Shown: positions 38,115-46,378 of the stretch, piece after piece
Layout: every line of letters begins with the position of its first letter
How positions within the stretch are numbered: position 1 is the stretch's first letter
Assembly: GCF_028680575.1 (NCBI RefSeq)
Contig: NZ_JAPCKI010000004.1
Span: forward strand, 1 to 64,000
Length of the DNA: 64,000 bases
Direction: 5' to 3'
From: Acidovorax benzenivorans
GTDB taxonomy: Bacteria; Pseudomonadota; Gammaproteobacteria; Burkholderiales; Burkholderiaceae_C
Notes under the pieces: model-generated
What the model saw: the letters and a program-made list of their open reading frames with translations, nothing else
Databases searched by the model: none
Told to the model about the DNA's origin: nothing
Position numbers and translations under genes: made by a program

Positions 38115-39311
38115 ATGTCTCTGTTCACCGCCGTCGAAATGGCCCCCCGCGACCCCATCCTGGGCCTCAACGAGCAATTCAACGCCGACACCAACCCCAA
38201 CAAGGTCAACCTGGGCGTCGGCGTTTATTTCGACGACAACGGCAAGCTGCCCCTGCTGCAATGTGTGCAGGCCGCAGAAAAGACCATGATGTCCACCCCC
38301 ACGGCCCGTGGCTACCTGCCCATCGATGGCATCGTCGCGTACGACAACGCCGTGAAGGCCCTGGTGTTCGGCGCGGACAGCGAACCCGTCACCTCTGGCC
38401 GCGTGGCTACCGTGCAAGCGGTGGGTGGCACGGGCGGCCTGAAGATCGGGGCCGACTTCCTCAAGAAACTCAGCCCTAATGCAAAGGTGCTGATCTCCGA
38501 CCCCAGCTGGGAAAACCACCGCGCGCTGTTCACCAACGCCGGCTTTGAAGTCGACACCTACGCCTACTACGACGCTGAAAAGCGCGGCGTGAACTTCGAA
38601 GGCTTCCTGGCCAGCCTGAACGCCGCAGCCCCCGGCACCATCGTTGTGCTGCACGCCTGCTGCCACAACCCCACCGGCTACGACATCACGCCCGCCCAGT
38701 GGGACCAGGTCATCGCTGCCGTCAAGGCCAAGGGCCTGACGCCTTTCCTGGACATGGCCTACCAGGGCTTCGGCCACGGCATCGCCGAAGACGGCGCCGT
38801 GATCGGCAAGTTTGTGGCTGCCGGTCTGAACTTCTTTGTCTCCACGTCCTTCAGCAAGAGCTTCAGCCTGTACGGCGAACGCGTGGGCGGCCTGTCAGTG
38901 CTGTGCGCCGACAAGGAAGAAGCCGGCCGCGTGCTGAGCCAGCTCAAGATCGTGATCCGCACCAACTACTCCAACCCACCCATCCACGGTGGCGCGGTGG
39001 TGGCTGCAGTGCTGAACAACCCCGAGTTGCGCGCGATGTGGGAAAAGGAACTGGCCGAAATGCGCGTGCGCATCAAGGCCATGCGCCAGAAGCTGGTCGA
39101 TGGCCTCAAGGCCGCCGGTGTGAAGCAGGACATGAGCTTCATCACCACCCAGATCGGCATGTTCAGCTACTCGGGCCTGACCAAGGACCAGATGGTGCGC
39201 CTGCGCAATGAGTTCGGCGTGTACGGCACCGACACCGGCCGCATGTGCGTCGCAGCGCTCAACAGCAAAAACATCGACTACGTCTGCCAATCTATCGCCA
39301 AGGTAGTCTGA
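38115..39311 (+). CDS. Aromatic/aspartate aminotransferase (class I PLP)
   Basis: A 398-residue aminotransferase of the AspC/TyrB group. N-terminus VEMAPRDPILGLNEQFNADT; ACCHNPTGYDITPAQWDQV; PLP Lys248 in STSFSKSFSLYGERVGGLSV; closing FGVYGTDTGRMCVAALNSKN with the Arg for the carboxylate. AspC and TyrB cannot be separated by eye. A strong hairpin follows. Confidence 0.93.
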   Translation: MSLFTAVEMAPRDPILGLNEQFNADTNPNKVNLGVGVYFDDNGKLPLLQCVQAAEKTMMSTPTARGYLPIDGIVAYDNAVKALVFGADSEPVTSGRVATVQAVGGTGGLKIGADFLKKLSPNAKVLISDPSWENHRALFTNAGFEVDTYAYYDAEKRGVNFEGFLASLNAAAPGTIVVLHACCHNPTGYDITPAQWDQVIAAVKAKGLTPFLDMAYQGFGHGIAEDGAVIGKFVAAGLNFFVSTSFSKSFSLYGERVGGLSVLCADKEEAGRVLSQLKIVIRTNYSNPPIHGGAVVAAVLNNPELRAMWEKELAEMRVRIKAMRQKLVDGLKAAGVKQDMSFITTQIGMFSYSGLTKDQMVRLRNEFGVYGTDTGRMCVAALNSKNIDYVCQSIAKVV

Positions 39312-39312
39312 G

Positions 39313-39915
39313 TTGGACACTAAAGCGGCGCTCGCGCGCCGCTTTGTGAGCGAAGCGCTCCAGAACCCGCACAACGCGGCCCTTCTGGAGCGTTTGCCGT
39401 TTCTGGGACTGCCCGATGCCTGGCTGGTGGCGGGTTGCCTGTTTCAGACGGTGTGGAATCTGCATTCCGGCCTGGCGCCCACTGCAAATATCAAGGACTA
39501 CGACCTGTTCTATTTCGATGCGTCGGACTTGTCCGAGGCCGCTGAACAGGCCGCGCAGGCCCGCGCTACCTCCCTCTTCGCCGACCTGCCCATCACCGTA
39601 GAAGCCAAGAACCAGGCCCGGGTGCACCTCTGGTACGAGCGCTGGTTTGGTTACCCCTATGCGCCGCTGCAATCGGCGCGCAACGGGATCGAGCGTTTTC
39701 TGGTGCCCTGCACCTGCGTGGGCTTGCAACCTGCTGCCGCCGTCAGCGGTAAGGAGCCCACGCTGTACGCGCCCTATGGGCTGGAAGAGCTGTACGCAGG
39801 GCAGCTCAAACCCAACCCGGCCTGCCCGCACCTGCCACTTTTTGAGGCCAAGGCACAAAGCTACCGCGAGCGTTGGCCGTGGCTGACGATCCAGGCGGGT
39901 GACATGGTTGCCTGA
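39313..39915 (+). CDS. Nucleotidyltransferase-like protein (DUF925 type)
   Basis: A 200-residue protein from TTG 39313, or 189 residues from GTG 39346. Visible motifs: AWLVAGCLFQTVWNLHSG, NIKDYDLFYFDASDLSEAAE with the likely metal Asp pair, and HLWYERWFGYPYAPLQSARN with IERFLVPCTCVG, all typical of the nucleotidyltransferase fold family COG3575. The exact role is unknown. A 10-bp-stem hairpin (39322-39345) lies within the TTG-started reading, making GTG 39346, which directly follows the hairpin, the more attractive start. Confidence 0.8.
   Translation: MDTKAALARRFVSEALQNPHNAALLERLPFLGLPDAWLVAGCLFQTVWNLHSGLAPTANIKDYDLFYFDASDLSEAAEQAAQARATSLFADLPITVEAKNQARVHLWYERWFGYPYAPLQSARNGIERFLVPCTCVGLQPAAAVSGKEPTLYAPYGLEELYAGQLKPNPACPHLPLFEAKAQSYRERWPWLTIQAGDMVA
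39322..39345 (+). terminator. Hairpin after the aminotransferase, overlapping next gene's start
   Basis: AAAGCGGCGC (39322-39331) pairs with GCGCCGCTTT (39336-39345) with a four-base loop. Only three T's follow, so termination is likely weak. It sits between TGA 39311 and GTG 39346. Confidence 0.55.
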
Positions 39916-39930
39916 TCGGTCAAGCAGCCA

Positions 39931-39996
39931 TTTTTTGGCCTTTTTGGTTTCCAGCGCTTGATGAATAAGCGCCACCAGCTATCAAAACAGAAGCAG
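39931..39996. repeat. Short palindromic element, copy 3
   Basis: TCCAGCGCTTGATGAATAAG followed by CGCCACCAGCTATCAAAACA is the same AGCGC / AGCTATCAAAA element as at 5.45 and 42.69 kb. It lies in the convergent gap between the nucleotidyltransferase and dioxygenase genes. Confidence 0.65.
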
Positions 39997-40020
39997 TTTG
40001 CACAACCCAGCGCCCCCCCA

Positions 40021-40944
40021 TCACCCCCACAGCACCGACCGCATTGAGATCGACGCCGACTGGTAGCCCGTGTTGAAGAAACGCGGCATCTCACTGGGCA
40101 ACACGGCCCCCGCCGCATACAGCAGCGGCAGATAGTGCTCATGCGTGGGGTGCGCCTGCTGGGCCACGGCGCCCAGTTTCTGGAAGTCCTGCAGGGCGCC
40201 CAGCTGGCCCTTTTTGATCTGCTCCTGCACCACGGTGTCGAACTCGGTGGCCCAGTCATACGCTTCGTTGGCGGCCGAGCCACGGCGGGATGCGCGCAGG
40301 TTGTGCACGATGTTGCCGCTGCCCACGATCAGCACGCCCCGCTCGCGCAGGCCCTTGAGCTGCTGGCCCAGCGCATAGTGCTCGGCCGGTGCGCGGCTGT
40401 AGTCCATGCTGAGCTGCATCACCGGGATGCGCGCCTGCGGGAACATGGGTTTGAGCACCGACCAGGTGCCATGGTCCAGCCCCCACTCGCCCTCGTCCAC
40501 GCCCAGTGCGGCGCCCGTGGCGGGGGATTTCAGCTCCTTGGCCAGGCTGCGTGCCACCGCCGGTGCGCCCGGCACCGGGTACTGCTGATCAAACAGCGCC
40601 TGCGGAAAACCGCCAAAGTCGTGGATGGTCTTGGGATTGGCCATGCCGGTCAGCTGCCAGCCCCCGCGCGTGAGCCAATGGGCCGACACACACAGGATGA
40701 GCTGCGGCTGCACGGCGCGCGCCGTCAACTCGGCCCCCACGGCCTGCCAGCTGCGGCGCCAGGCGTTGTCCTCGATGGCGTTCATGGGGCTGCCGTGGCC
40801 CACAAACAGCACCGGCATGCGGGGTGAGGGCTTGAGCGCCTGCAACGCAGAGGCCGTGGCGGCGCTGCTCAGGGACGTGGTCATGAAAGCTCCCGGAAAG
40901 GCGGCCAGGCCCGTGAGGGCGGCCAAAGAGGTTCTGCGTTGCAT
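40021..40944 (-). CDS. DODA-type extradiol aromatic ring-opening dioxygenase family protein (YgiD-like)
   Basis: A 307-residue protein with ATG 40944 and a signal-like N-terminus (MQRRTSLAALTGLAAFPGAF). The class III extradiol fold is seen in PVLFVGHGSPMNAIEDNAWR (zinc His), SAHWLTRGGWQLTG (second His), and MQLSMDYSRAPAEHYALGQQ with VLIVGSGNIVHNL (third His region). Relatives include 4,5-DOPA dioxygenase and YgiD. The substrate is unknown. An export signal on such an enzyme is unusual and may be tested. Confidence 0.87.
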   Translation of the reverse strand: MQRRTSLAALTGLAAFPGAFMTTSLSSAATASALQALKPSPRMPVLFVGHGSPMNAIEDNAWRRSWQAVGAELTARAVQPQLILCVSAHWLTRGGWQLTGMANPKTIHDFGGFPQALFDQQYPVPGAPAVARSLAKELKSPATGAALGVDEGEWGLDHGTWSVLKPMFPQARIPVMQLSMDYSRAPAEHYALGQQLKGLRERGVLIVGSGNIVHNLRASRRGSAANEAYDWATEFDTVVQEQIKKGQLGALQDFQKLGAVAQQAHPTHEHYLPLLYAAGAVLPSEMPRFFNTGYQSASISMRSVLWG

Positions 40945-41060
40945 GGGTCAGAGAGCGTAACAAATTATGTATAACGCAGGGAGTGAGCCCGCGCACGCCC
41001 CTGAAGTTCCGGCGCCGCGCCTTCCTTTCAAAACCACAACGCCGAGACAAGCCCCCACCC

Positions 41061-41951
41061 ATGACAAACGCCCTGCCCCAGCCCCTGCGCAATGTCCGCG
41101 TCCTCAGCCTCGCGCTCAACCTGCCCGGCCCCGCCGCCCTGATGCGCTGCGCGCGCATGGGCGCCGACTGCACCAAACTCGAACCGCCGCCACCGGCCGG
41201 GTACCCCAGCGCAGACCCCATGGGCATCTACAGCCCGGCGGCCTATGCCACGCTTCACAGCGGCGTGCGCGTGGTGCATGCGCACCTCAAGACCGCCGAA
41301 GGCCAGGCCACGCTGCACGCAGAACTGGCCCGCACGGATGTGCTGATCACCTCGTTCCGCCCCTCGGCCCTGGCCAAGCTGGGCCTGGGCTGGGAGGCGC
41401 TGCAGTCCAAATACCCGCGCTTGTCGCTGGTGCGCATCGTGGGTGCGGCGGCCGAGCGGGCCGAGGAGCCCGGCCACGACCTCACCTACCTGGCCGACGC
41501 CGGGCTGGTCACCGGCACCGAGATGCCCCCCACGCTGTACGCCGACATGGGCGGCGCGCTGATGGCCAGCGAGGCCGTGCTGCAAGCCCTGCTGGAGCGC
41601 GCCCACACTGGCAGCGGCGTGTGCATTGAAGTGGCACTGGCTGACGCCGCCGCCTGGCTGGCCCAGCCGCGCGACTGGGGCCTGACCACGCCCGAGGGCG
41701 ACGTGGGTGGCAACCACGCGGGCTACCGCATCTACCCCTGCGCCGATGGCCGCGTGGCCCTGGCCGCGCTGGAACCCCACTTTGCCGCCAGCCTGTGCGC
41801 CGCCGCAGGCCTGTCCGCCACGGGCGACCCGCAAGTGCTGCGCGCCCCCGCCACCCACACGGCTGTGGCGACGTTCCTGCGCACGCAGACACGCGCACAG
41901 CTGGATGCGCTGGCGGTGGGCCAGGACATTCCCTTGCACACCCTGGCCTGA
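41061..41951 (+). CDS. CaiB/BaiF-type CoA transferase, short form
   Basis: From ATG 41061 a 296-residue protein. N-terminal LRNVRVLSLALNLPGPAALM and LITSFRPSALAKLGLGWEAL, plus RIVGAAAE and HDLTYLADAGLV, match the family III CoA transferases, which usually run ~380-400 residues. The usual catalytic Asp region is near ADAAAWLAQ. The shorter length is seen in some Comamonadaceae proteins. It begins 116 bp after the divergent dioxygenase start, so the pair may share control. Function unknown. Confidence 0.82.
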   Translation: MTNALPQPLRNVRVLSLALNLPGPAALMRCARMGADCTKLEPPPPAGYPSADPMGIYSPAAYATLHSGVRVVHAHLKTAEGQATLHAELARTDVLITSFRPSALAKLGLGWEALQSKYPRLSLVRIVGAAAERAEEPGHDLTYLADAGLVTGTEMPPTLYADMGGALMASEAVLQALLERAHTGSGVCIEVALADAAAWLAQPRDWGLTTPEGDVGGNHAGYRIYPCADGRVALAALEPHFAASLCAAAGLSATGDPQVLRAPATHTAVATFLRTQTRAQLDALAVGQDIPLHTLA

Positions 41952-41966
41952 GAACCCCTTTCGCCG

Positions 41967-42656
41967 ATGCAGAAACAGGGAACCGTCATCCGCTGGGACG
42001 CCACCCGCGCCTTCGGCTTCATCCGCAGCCCGGACACCTCGGCCGATGTATTCTTTCACGTGCGGGACTACCGTGGCAGCGCTGCGCCCCGCGAAGGGCT
42101 GGCCGTGGTGTACGAAGAAATCCACGGGGGGGGCAAAGGGCCTCGGGCCATGGCGGTGCAGCCCATGGCCCAGCAAGGGCACGCCCCCCAGCCCCGCCCA
42201 TCGGCCAAATCACCCCCACAGCGGGCTCGACACGAACCGGCGCAGCGGGTTACCAAGCCGCAAACCCAACGCCGTCGGCGTCCCGCAGCTAACAGCGGCC
42301 CGCCTACCCATGCGGGCCCGGCGCTGGTGCTGATGCTGGGCTGGCTGGCGCTGCTGGCGTGGGGCCTCTGGGCGGGCAGGCTCCCGTGGTGGGTGATGAG
42401 TGCGGCTGTGGCCATCAATCTCCTCACCTTTCTGGTCTACGCCATCGACAAAAGCGCCGCGCAAAACGGCCAGTGGCGCACCAAGGAAAGCCACCTGCAC
42501 CTGCTGAGCTTGGCAGGCGGCTGGCCGGGCGCGTGGTTTGCCCAGCAATGGCTGCGGCACAAATCCCGCAAGCTGGAGTTTCGCGCGGTGTACTGGACCA
42601 CCGTGGTGCTGCACTGCGGGGCGCTTGGAGCCTGGGTGGGCGGGTGGCTTCGATAG
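41967..42656 (+). CDS. Cold-shock domain fused to DUF1294 membrane protein
   Basis: A 229-residue protein. Residues 1-65 form an S1/cold-shock domain (GTVIRWDATRAFGFIRSPDT, ADVFFHVRDY), followed by a low-complexity Pro/Arg linker (~75-115). Then comes a DUF1294 domain with transmembrane helices (ALVLMLGWLALLAWGLWAGR, INLLTFLVYAIDKSAAQ) and the family's WRTKESHLHLLSLAGGWPGA. The fusion suggests an RNA-binding, membrane-tethered factor. Starts 15 bp after the CoA transferase. Confidence 0.87.
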   Translation: MQKQGTVIRWDATRAFGFIRSPDTSADVFFHVRDYRGSAAPREGLAVVYEEIHGGGKGPRAMAVQPMAQQGHAPQPRPSAKSPPQRARHEPAQRVTKPQTQRRRRPAANSGPPTHAGPALVLMLGWLALLAWGLWAGRLPWWVMSAAVAINLLTFLVYAIDKSAAQNGQWRTKESHLHLLSLAGGWPGAWFAQQWLRHKSRKLEFRAVYWTTVVLHCGALGAWVGGWLR

Positions 42657-42680
42657 ATGCGCCGCAACTGGAAAATCGCA

Positions 42681-42740
42681 TATCAATTTTGATAGCTGCT
42701 CGCGCTTTACGGATAAGCGCCAGAGGCTGTTTTAGTCATA
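42681..42740. repeat. Short palindromic element, copy 4
   Basis: ATCAATTTTGATAGCTGCTC followed by GCGCTTTACGGATAAGCGCC is an imperfect inverted repeat related to the element at 5.45 and 39.95 kb, in the gap after the DUF1294 gene. Confidence 0.65.
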
Positions 42741-42860
42741 TTTCTGGCACTTCCCCTGCGCCGCAAGGGGCGCTGACGCGCAGATTGCCCGCTGGCCTAC
42801 ACCACGCGCCGGGGCCACGGTTTTCAATCGAAGAGGTCTGAACCACCTCGGGAGAAGCCC

Positions 42861-43322
42861 ATGAAACCCCTCGTACTTGATTCCACCATGACCAACCTGG
42901 GCGGAGTTTTCTACCCCACCGGCCACGTGTTCGCCCTCTTCCCCGACGAGGACTGCGTGCGCCAGGCAGCCGCCGCGCTGCAAGCGGTTGGCCACCAGGG
43001 TGAAACCGCCTACGCCAGCCCCGAGGCCATCCTGCAAGAGATCGTGCACACGCTGGGCACGGCAGATGCACCGCTGCCGTCAGTGGGCGCCGAAGGCGAC
43101 ATGGTGCGCCGCATTGCCGATCTGGCTGGCAAAGGCCACCACGGCCTGTTGATCGCCATGGCCGACAAGGACGACGCTGACACCTTGGTTGCAGCCATCG
43201 CCCCCGAGGGCGCAGTCACCGCTTTTTATTACCGCACCTTCGTCATCGAAGACCTGATCTCTCAACCCGCAGACGATAGCCCGCAATCCGTTGTGGTGGG
43301 CACCCACGCTGCCGCGCCCTGA
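42861..43322 (+). CDS. Hypothetical protein
   Basis: A 153-residue soluble protein with ATG 42861 after GAGAAG. It begins MKPLVLDSTMTNLGGVFYPT and includes GHVFALFPDEDCVRQAAAAL, resembling the N-terminal flavodoxin-like/ferredoxin-fold of some stress-related proteins, but no family is secure. The last ten residues are Ala-rich. Function unknown. Confidence 0.7.
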   Translation: MKPLVLDSTMTNLGGVFYPTGHVFALFPDEDCVRQAAAALQAVGHQGETAYASPEAILQEIVHTLGTADAPLPSVGAEGDMVRRIADLAGKGHHGLLIAMADKDDADTLVAAIAPEGAVTAFYYRTFVIEDLISQPADDSPQSVVVGTHAAAP

Positions 43323-43848
43323 GCGCACTTGATCTTGGCCTGCATAACGAACGGCTCGGATGGGCTTGGTTGGGCCAACCAGGGGCTCACACAGCGCATG
43401 GTGCTGGATCTGTGGTCGGCCCCCTCCGGCCGTGCTGCGTCTGGGCGTCGCAAAAACACAACCAACCACAATGTTCCCATGGGCCTTCGCCTTTTTAGTC
43501 AGGCTCACAAAACACCTCGTGAAGAGGTCTAGAAAACAGCCGCCTCGTGATCCGCAGCCCTAGCGCGCACTGGACACACGACACCTCCCGAGGAACGAAG
43601 TGGTGCCAAACTTTGCATGCGTTGGTGAATTGATCGCTATATAGTGGGCTGACAACATCGCACCGCCAAGAATTTGTTAACAATCTCCCAGGGGTCGCCT
43701 GCGAGATCGTCAACAGGCTCTATGGGCCCTGCCGCCGCGTTCAGGACATTTGGACGGCAACGCTCAGCATGAGGTGCGGACACTTTGATGAGGGCGCGCC
43801 GGACAAGGCCATCAGGCATCACCGGCGCATGAGGTGAGGGACCCATCC
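43323..43848. other. 526-bp gap without a convincing gene
   Basis: Short frames here lack ribosome sites and family signs. The region is upstream of the GGDEF/EAL gene and may hold its promoter, but no clear -35/-10 pair was found. GTTAACAATCTCCC and TATATAGTGGGCTG are AT-rich spots. Confidence 0.4.
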
Positions 43849-46359
43849 ATGGATGTATTGCAGCCAGTCGACCGCAAACCAGTGCCATTGACACTGCGGG
43901 TGACCTGGCCATTCATTGTCATGGTGCTGCTGCTAGCCGCCTGCGCCACGGCCAGCCTCCAGATCCTGTCGGGTGTACGCGCCTTTGTGGCAGGCGAAAG
44001 CCTGTGGACCAAAGGCCAGAAGGACGCGATCTATTTCCTGAACCAGTACGCCATCAATGGATCGCCCCAGGCCTTTGAAGGATTCACCCGCGCCATGGAA
44101 ATCCCGCTGGGCGACCGGGCAGCCCGGCTGGCCCTGCAGCCCGGCCAGGTGCAGACCGATGTGGCGCACGAGGGCTTTCTGCGCGGCGGCAACCACCCGG
44201 ACGACATCGACAGCCTGATCTGGCTGTTGCGCTACTTCGACGACTTCGATCTGGTAAAGAAGCCCGTGGACCAATGGCTGGTGGGTGACGAGTACATCCG
44301 TGCGCTGCGCGATCTGTCGCACGAAATCCACCAGCGCAACACTGCGGGTACGGCGGATGCCCCCACGCGCGAACGATGGCAGAACACCATCCGCGACATC
44401 AATGCGGGCGTCACCCCGGCGGCCAGGAACTTCAGCGAGGCACTGGGCGAAAGCTCACGCCAGATTGTGCTGCTGCTGATGTGGGCCAACACGGGCATGG
44501 CGGCCGTACTGATTGTGCTGACCCTGTGGCACACGCATGGTCTGCTGGAGCAGCGCCGCCGGGCAGAACGGACACTGGAGGCTGAACGCGAGCAGGCGCG
44601 CACCACCCTCACCGCCATTGGCGACGGGGTCGTGACCACCAACACCCAGGGCCAGGTGATGTACATGAACCCCGCCGCCGAGGTGCTGCTGGCCCGCCCA
44701 GCGACCCAGGCCACCGGCCAGCCGCTGGCACAGTTGCTGGTGTTTGATGGCGAGGCACCGCCTCTGTCTGCCGACACGCTGGTGCAGAACATTCTGCGCA
44801 GCAGCGGCAGCGCGCCCCTGGGCAACGTGCACACCACCCTGGTGCGGCCTGACCAGACCGTCGTGCCGGTGAAGCTCGTGGGCTCGCCCATTCGCCACCG
44901 CGGCATGCTCACCGGGGCTGTGCTGGTGCTGCACGATGTGACGCGCGAGCAGCACTATGTAGAGCAGCTGTCTTGGCAGGCCACCCATGATGCGCTCACA
45001 GGCCTGGTCAACCGGCGCGAGTTCGAGCACCGCCTCGAAGCCCTGCTCGCGCAGCCCCGCCCCTCGGGGCGCGAGGGCTCGCTGCTGTATGTGGACATGG
45101 ACCAGTTCAAGCTCATTAACGACACCTGCGGCCACCAGGCGGGCGACGAGATGCTGCGCGAGGTCTGCAGAATGCTGCAAAGCCACCTGCGCGAGGGCGA
45201 CACGCTGGCGCGCCTGGGTGGCGACGAGTTCGGCATTCTGCTCAAGGACTGCCCGACCGGGCCCTCGGCCCGTATCGCCGAGCAGTTACGCCAAGCCGCG
45301 CAGGATCTGCGCTTCACCTGGGAAGGCCAGCAATTCACCACCGGCCTGTCCATCGGCATGGTGCAACTCATCCCAGCGCTCACCACAATCCAGGAGGCCA
45401 TGCGCGTGGCAGACATGGCCTGCTACCGCGCCAAGGAGGGCGGACGCAACCGCGTTGTCATCTACCAGCCGGAAGACATTGAAATGAGTCGCCGCGAGGG
45501 TGAGATGGACTGGGTGCGGCGACTGCGCCTGGCGCTGGAGCACAACCAATTCGAGCTGCACGCCCAGGCCATTGCCCCCCTGCAACCCAGTGGCGAAACC
45601 GGCCTGCACATGGAGGTGCTGCTGCGCCTGCGCGAAGACGACGGCCAGTTGATTGCGCCTGGGTCTTTCATCCCGGCGGCCGAGCACTACGGCATGATGA
45701 CCTCCATCGACCGCTGGGTGGTCCGCCACACGCTGGAAGCCCTGGCACGGCGTCAGCACCAGCCGGGCCTGCTCCCGGTGCACACCTGCGCCATCAACCT
45801 CTCAGGCACCAGCCTGGGGGACGACAGTCTGCTTAAGCTGATCCGCAGCGCCTTGGCCGAATCGGAGGTGGACCCACACATACTGTGCTTCGAGATCACG
45901 GAAACCAGCGCCATATCCCACCTGCCCAACGCCGCGCGGCTGATGAAGGAATTGCAGCAACTGGGCTGCCGCTTTGCGCTCGACGACTTTGGCGCGGGGA
46001 TGTCGTCTTTCAACTACCTCAAACACCTGCCGGTCGACTACCTCAAGATCGACGGCAGCTTTGTGAAAGACATGCTGCACGACTCTGCCAGCTGGGCGAT
46101 GGTGGAGATGATCCATCACATCGGCCAAGTGATGGGCAAACAGACAATTGCGGAATTTGCAGAATCCCAGGCCATTGTGGATGCGTTGCGGGACATTGGC
46201 GTGGACTACGCGCAGGGCTATGCGCTGGCGCGGCCCAAGCCGCTGCAGGACTACCTCACCCTTGGCAATCCTCCCTGGCCGGGGCCTGCACGAAGTGCAG
46301 GCATGGCTCCAGGGCAAGCACCGCCGCACACCTCTGCACGCCCCCAGCAGCAGGCCTGA
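43849..46359 (+). CDS. PAS-GGDEF-EAL cyclic-di-GMP enzyme
   Basis: From ATG 43849 an 836-residue inner-membrane protein. Transmembrane segments at ~19-38 and ~205-227 enclose a periplasmic sensor. A PAS domain (AIGDGVVTTNTQGQVMYMNP) is followed by GGDEF intact at 457-461 with an I-site RxxD at 448-451. The EAL domain reads EVL at 589-591 in place of EAL, but the downstream residues DDFGAGMSSFNYL, VDYLKIDGSFVKD and AEFAE are retained. Both synthesis and breakdown of c-di-GMP are possible. Confidence 0.92.
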   Translation: MDVLQPVDRKPVPLTLRVTWPFIVMVLLLAACATASLQILSGVRAFVAGESLWTKGQKDAIYFLNQYAINGSPQAFEGFTRAMEIPLGDRAARLALQPGQVQTDVAHEGFLRGGNHPDDIDSLIWLLRYFDDFDLVKKPVDQWLVGDEYIRALRDLSHEIHQRNTAGTADAPTRERWQNTIRDINAGVTPAARNFSEALGESSRQIVLLLMWANTGMAAVLIVLTLWHTHGLLEQRRRAERTLEAEREQARTTLTAIGDGVVTTNTQGQVMYMNPAAEVLLARPATQATGQPLAQLLVFDGEAPPLSADTLVQNILRSSGSAPLGNVHTTLVRPDQTVVPVKLVGSPIRHRGMLTGAVLVLHDVTREQHYVEQLSWQATHDALTGLVNRREFEHRLEALLAQPRPSGREGSLLYVDMDQFKLINDTCGHQAGDEMLREVCRMLQSHLREGDTLARLGGDEFGILLKDCPTGPSARIAEQLRQAAQDLRFTWEGQQFTTGLSIGMVQLIPALTTIQEAMRVADMACYRAKEGGRNRVVIYQPEDIEMSRREGEMDWVRRLRLALEHNQFELHAQAIAPLQPSGETGLHMEVLLRLREDDGQLIAPGSFIPAAEHYGMMTSIDRWVVRHTLEALARRQHQPGLLPVHTCAINLSGTSLGDDSLLKLIRSALAESEVDPHILCFEITETSAISHLPNAARLMKELQQLGCRFALDDFGAGMSSFNYLKHLPVDYLKIDGSFVKDMLHDSASWAMVEMIHHIGQVMGKQTIAEFAESQAIVDALRDIGVDYAQGYALARPKPLQDYLTLGNPPWPGPARSAGMAPGQAPPHTSARPQQQA

Positions 46360-46378
46360 TGGGCCGCGACCTGCGCCG

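Noticed and set aside
41061..41951. CoA transferase as a broken pseudogene
   Set aside because: Short, but the frame is intact, with good codon use and a neighbour start 15 bp after the stop, so a short family form is likelier.
43323..43848. Small gene in the 526-bp gap
   Set aside because: Short frames on both strands lack ribosome sites and recognisable sequence.
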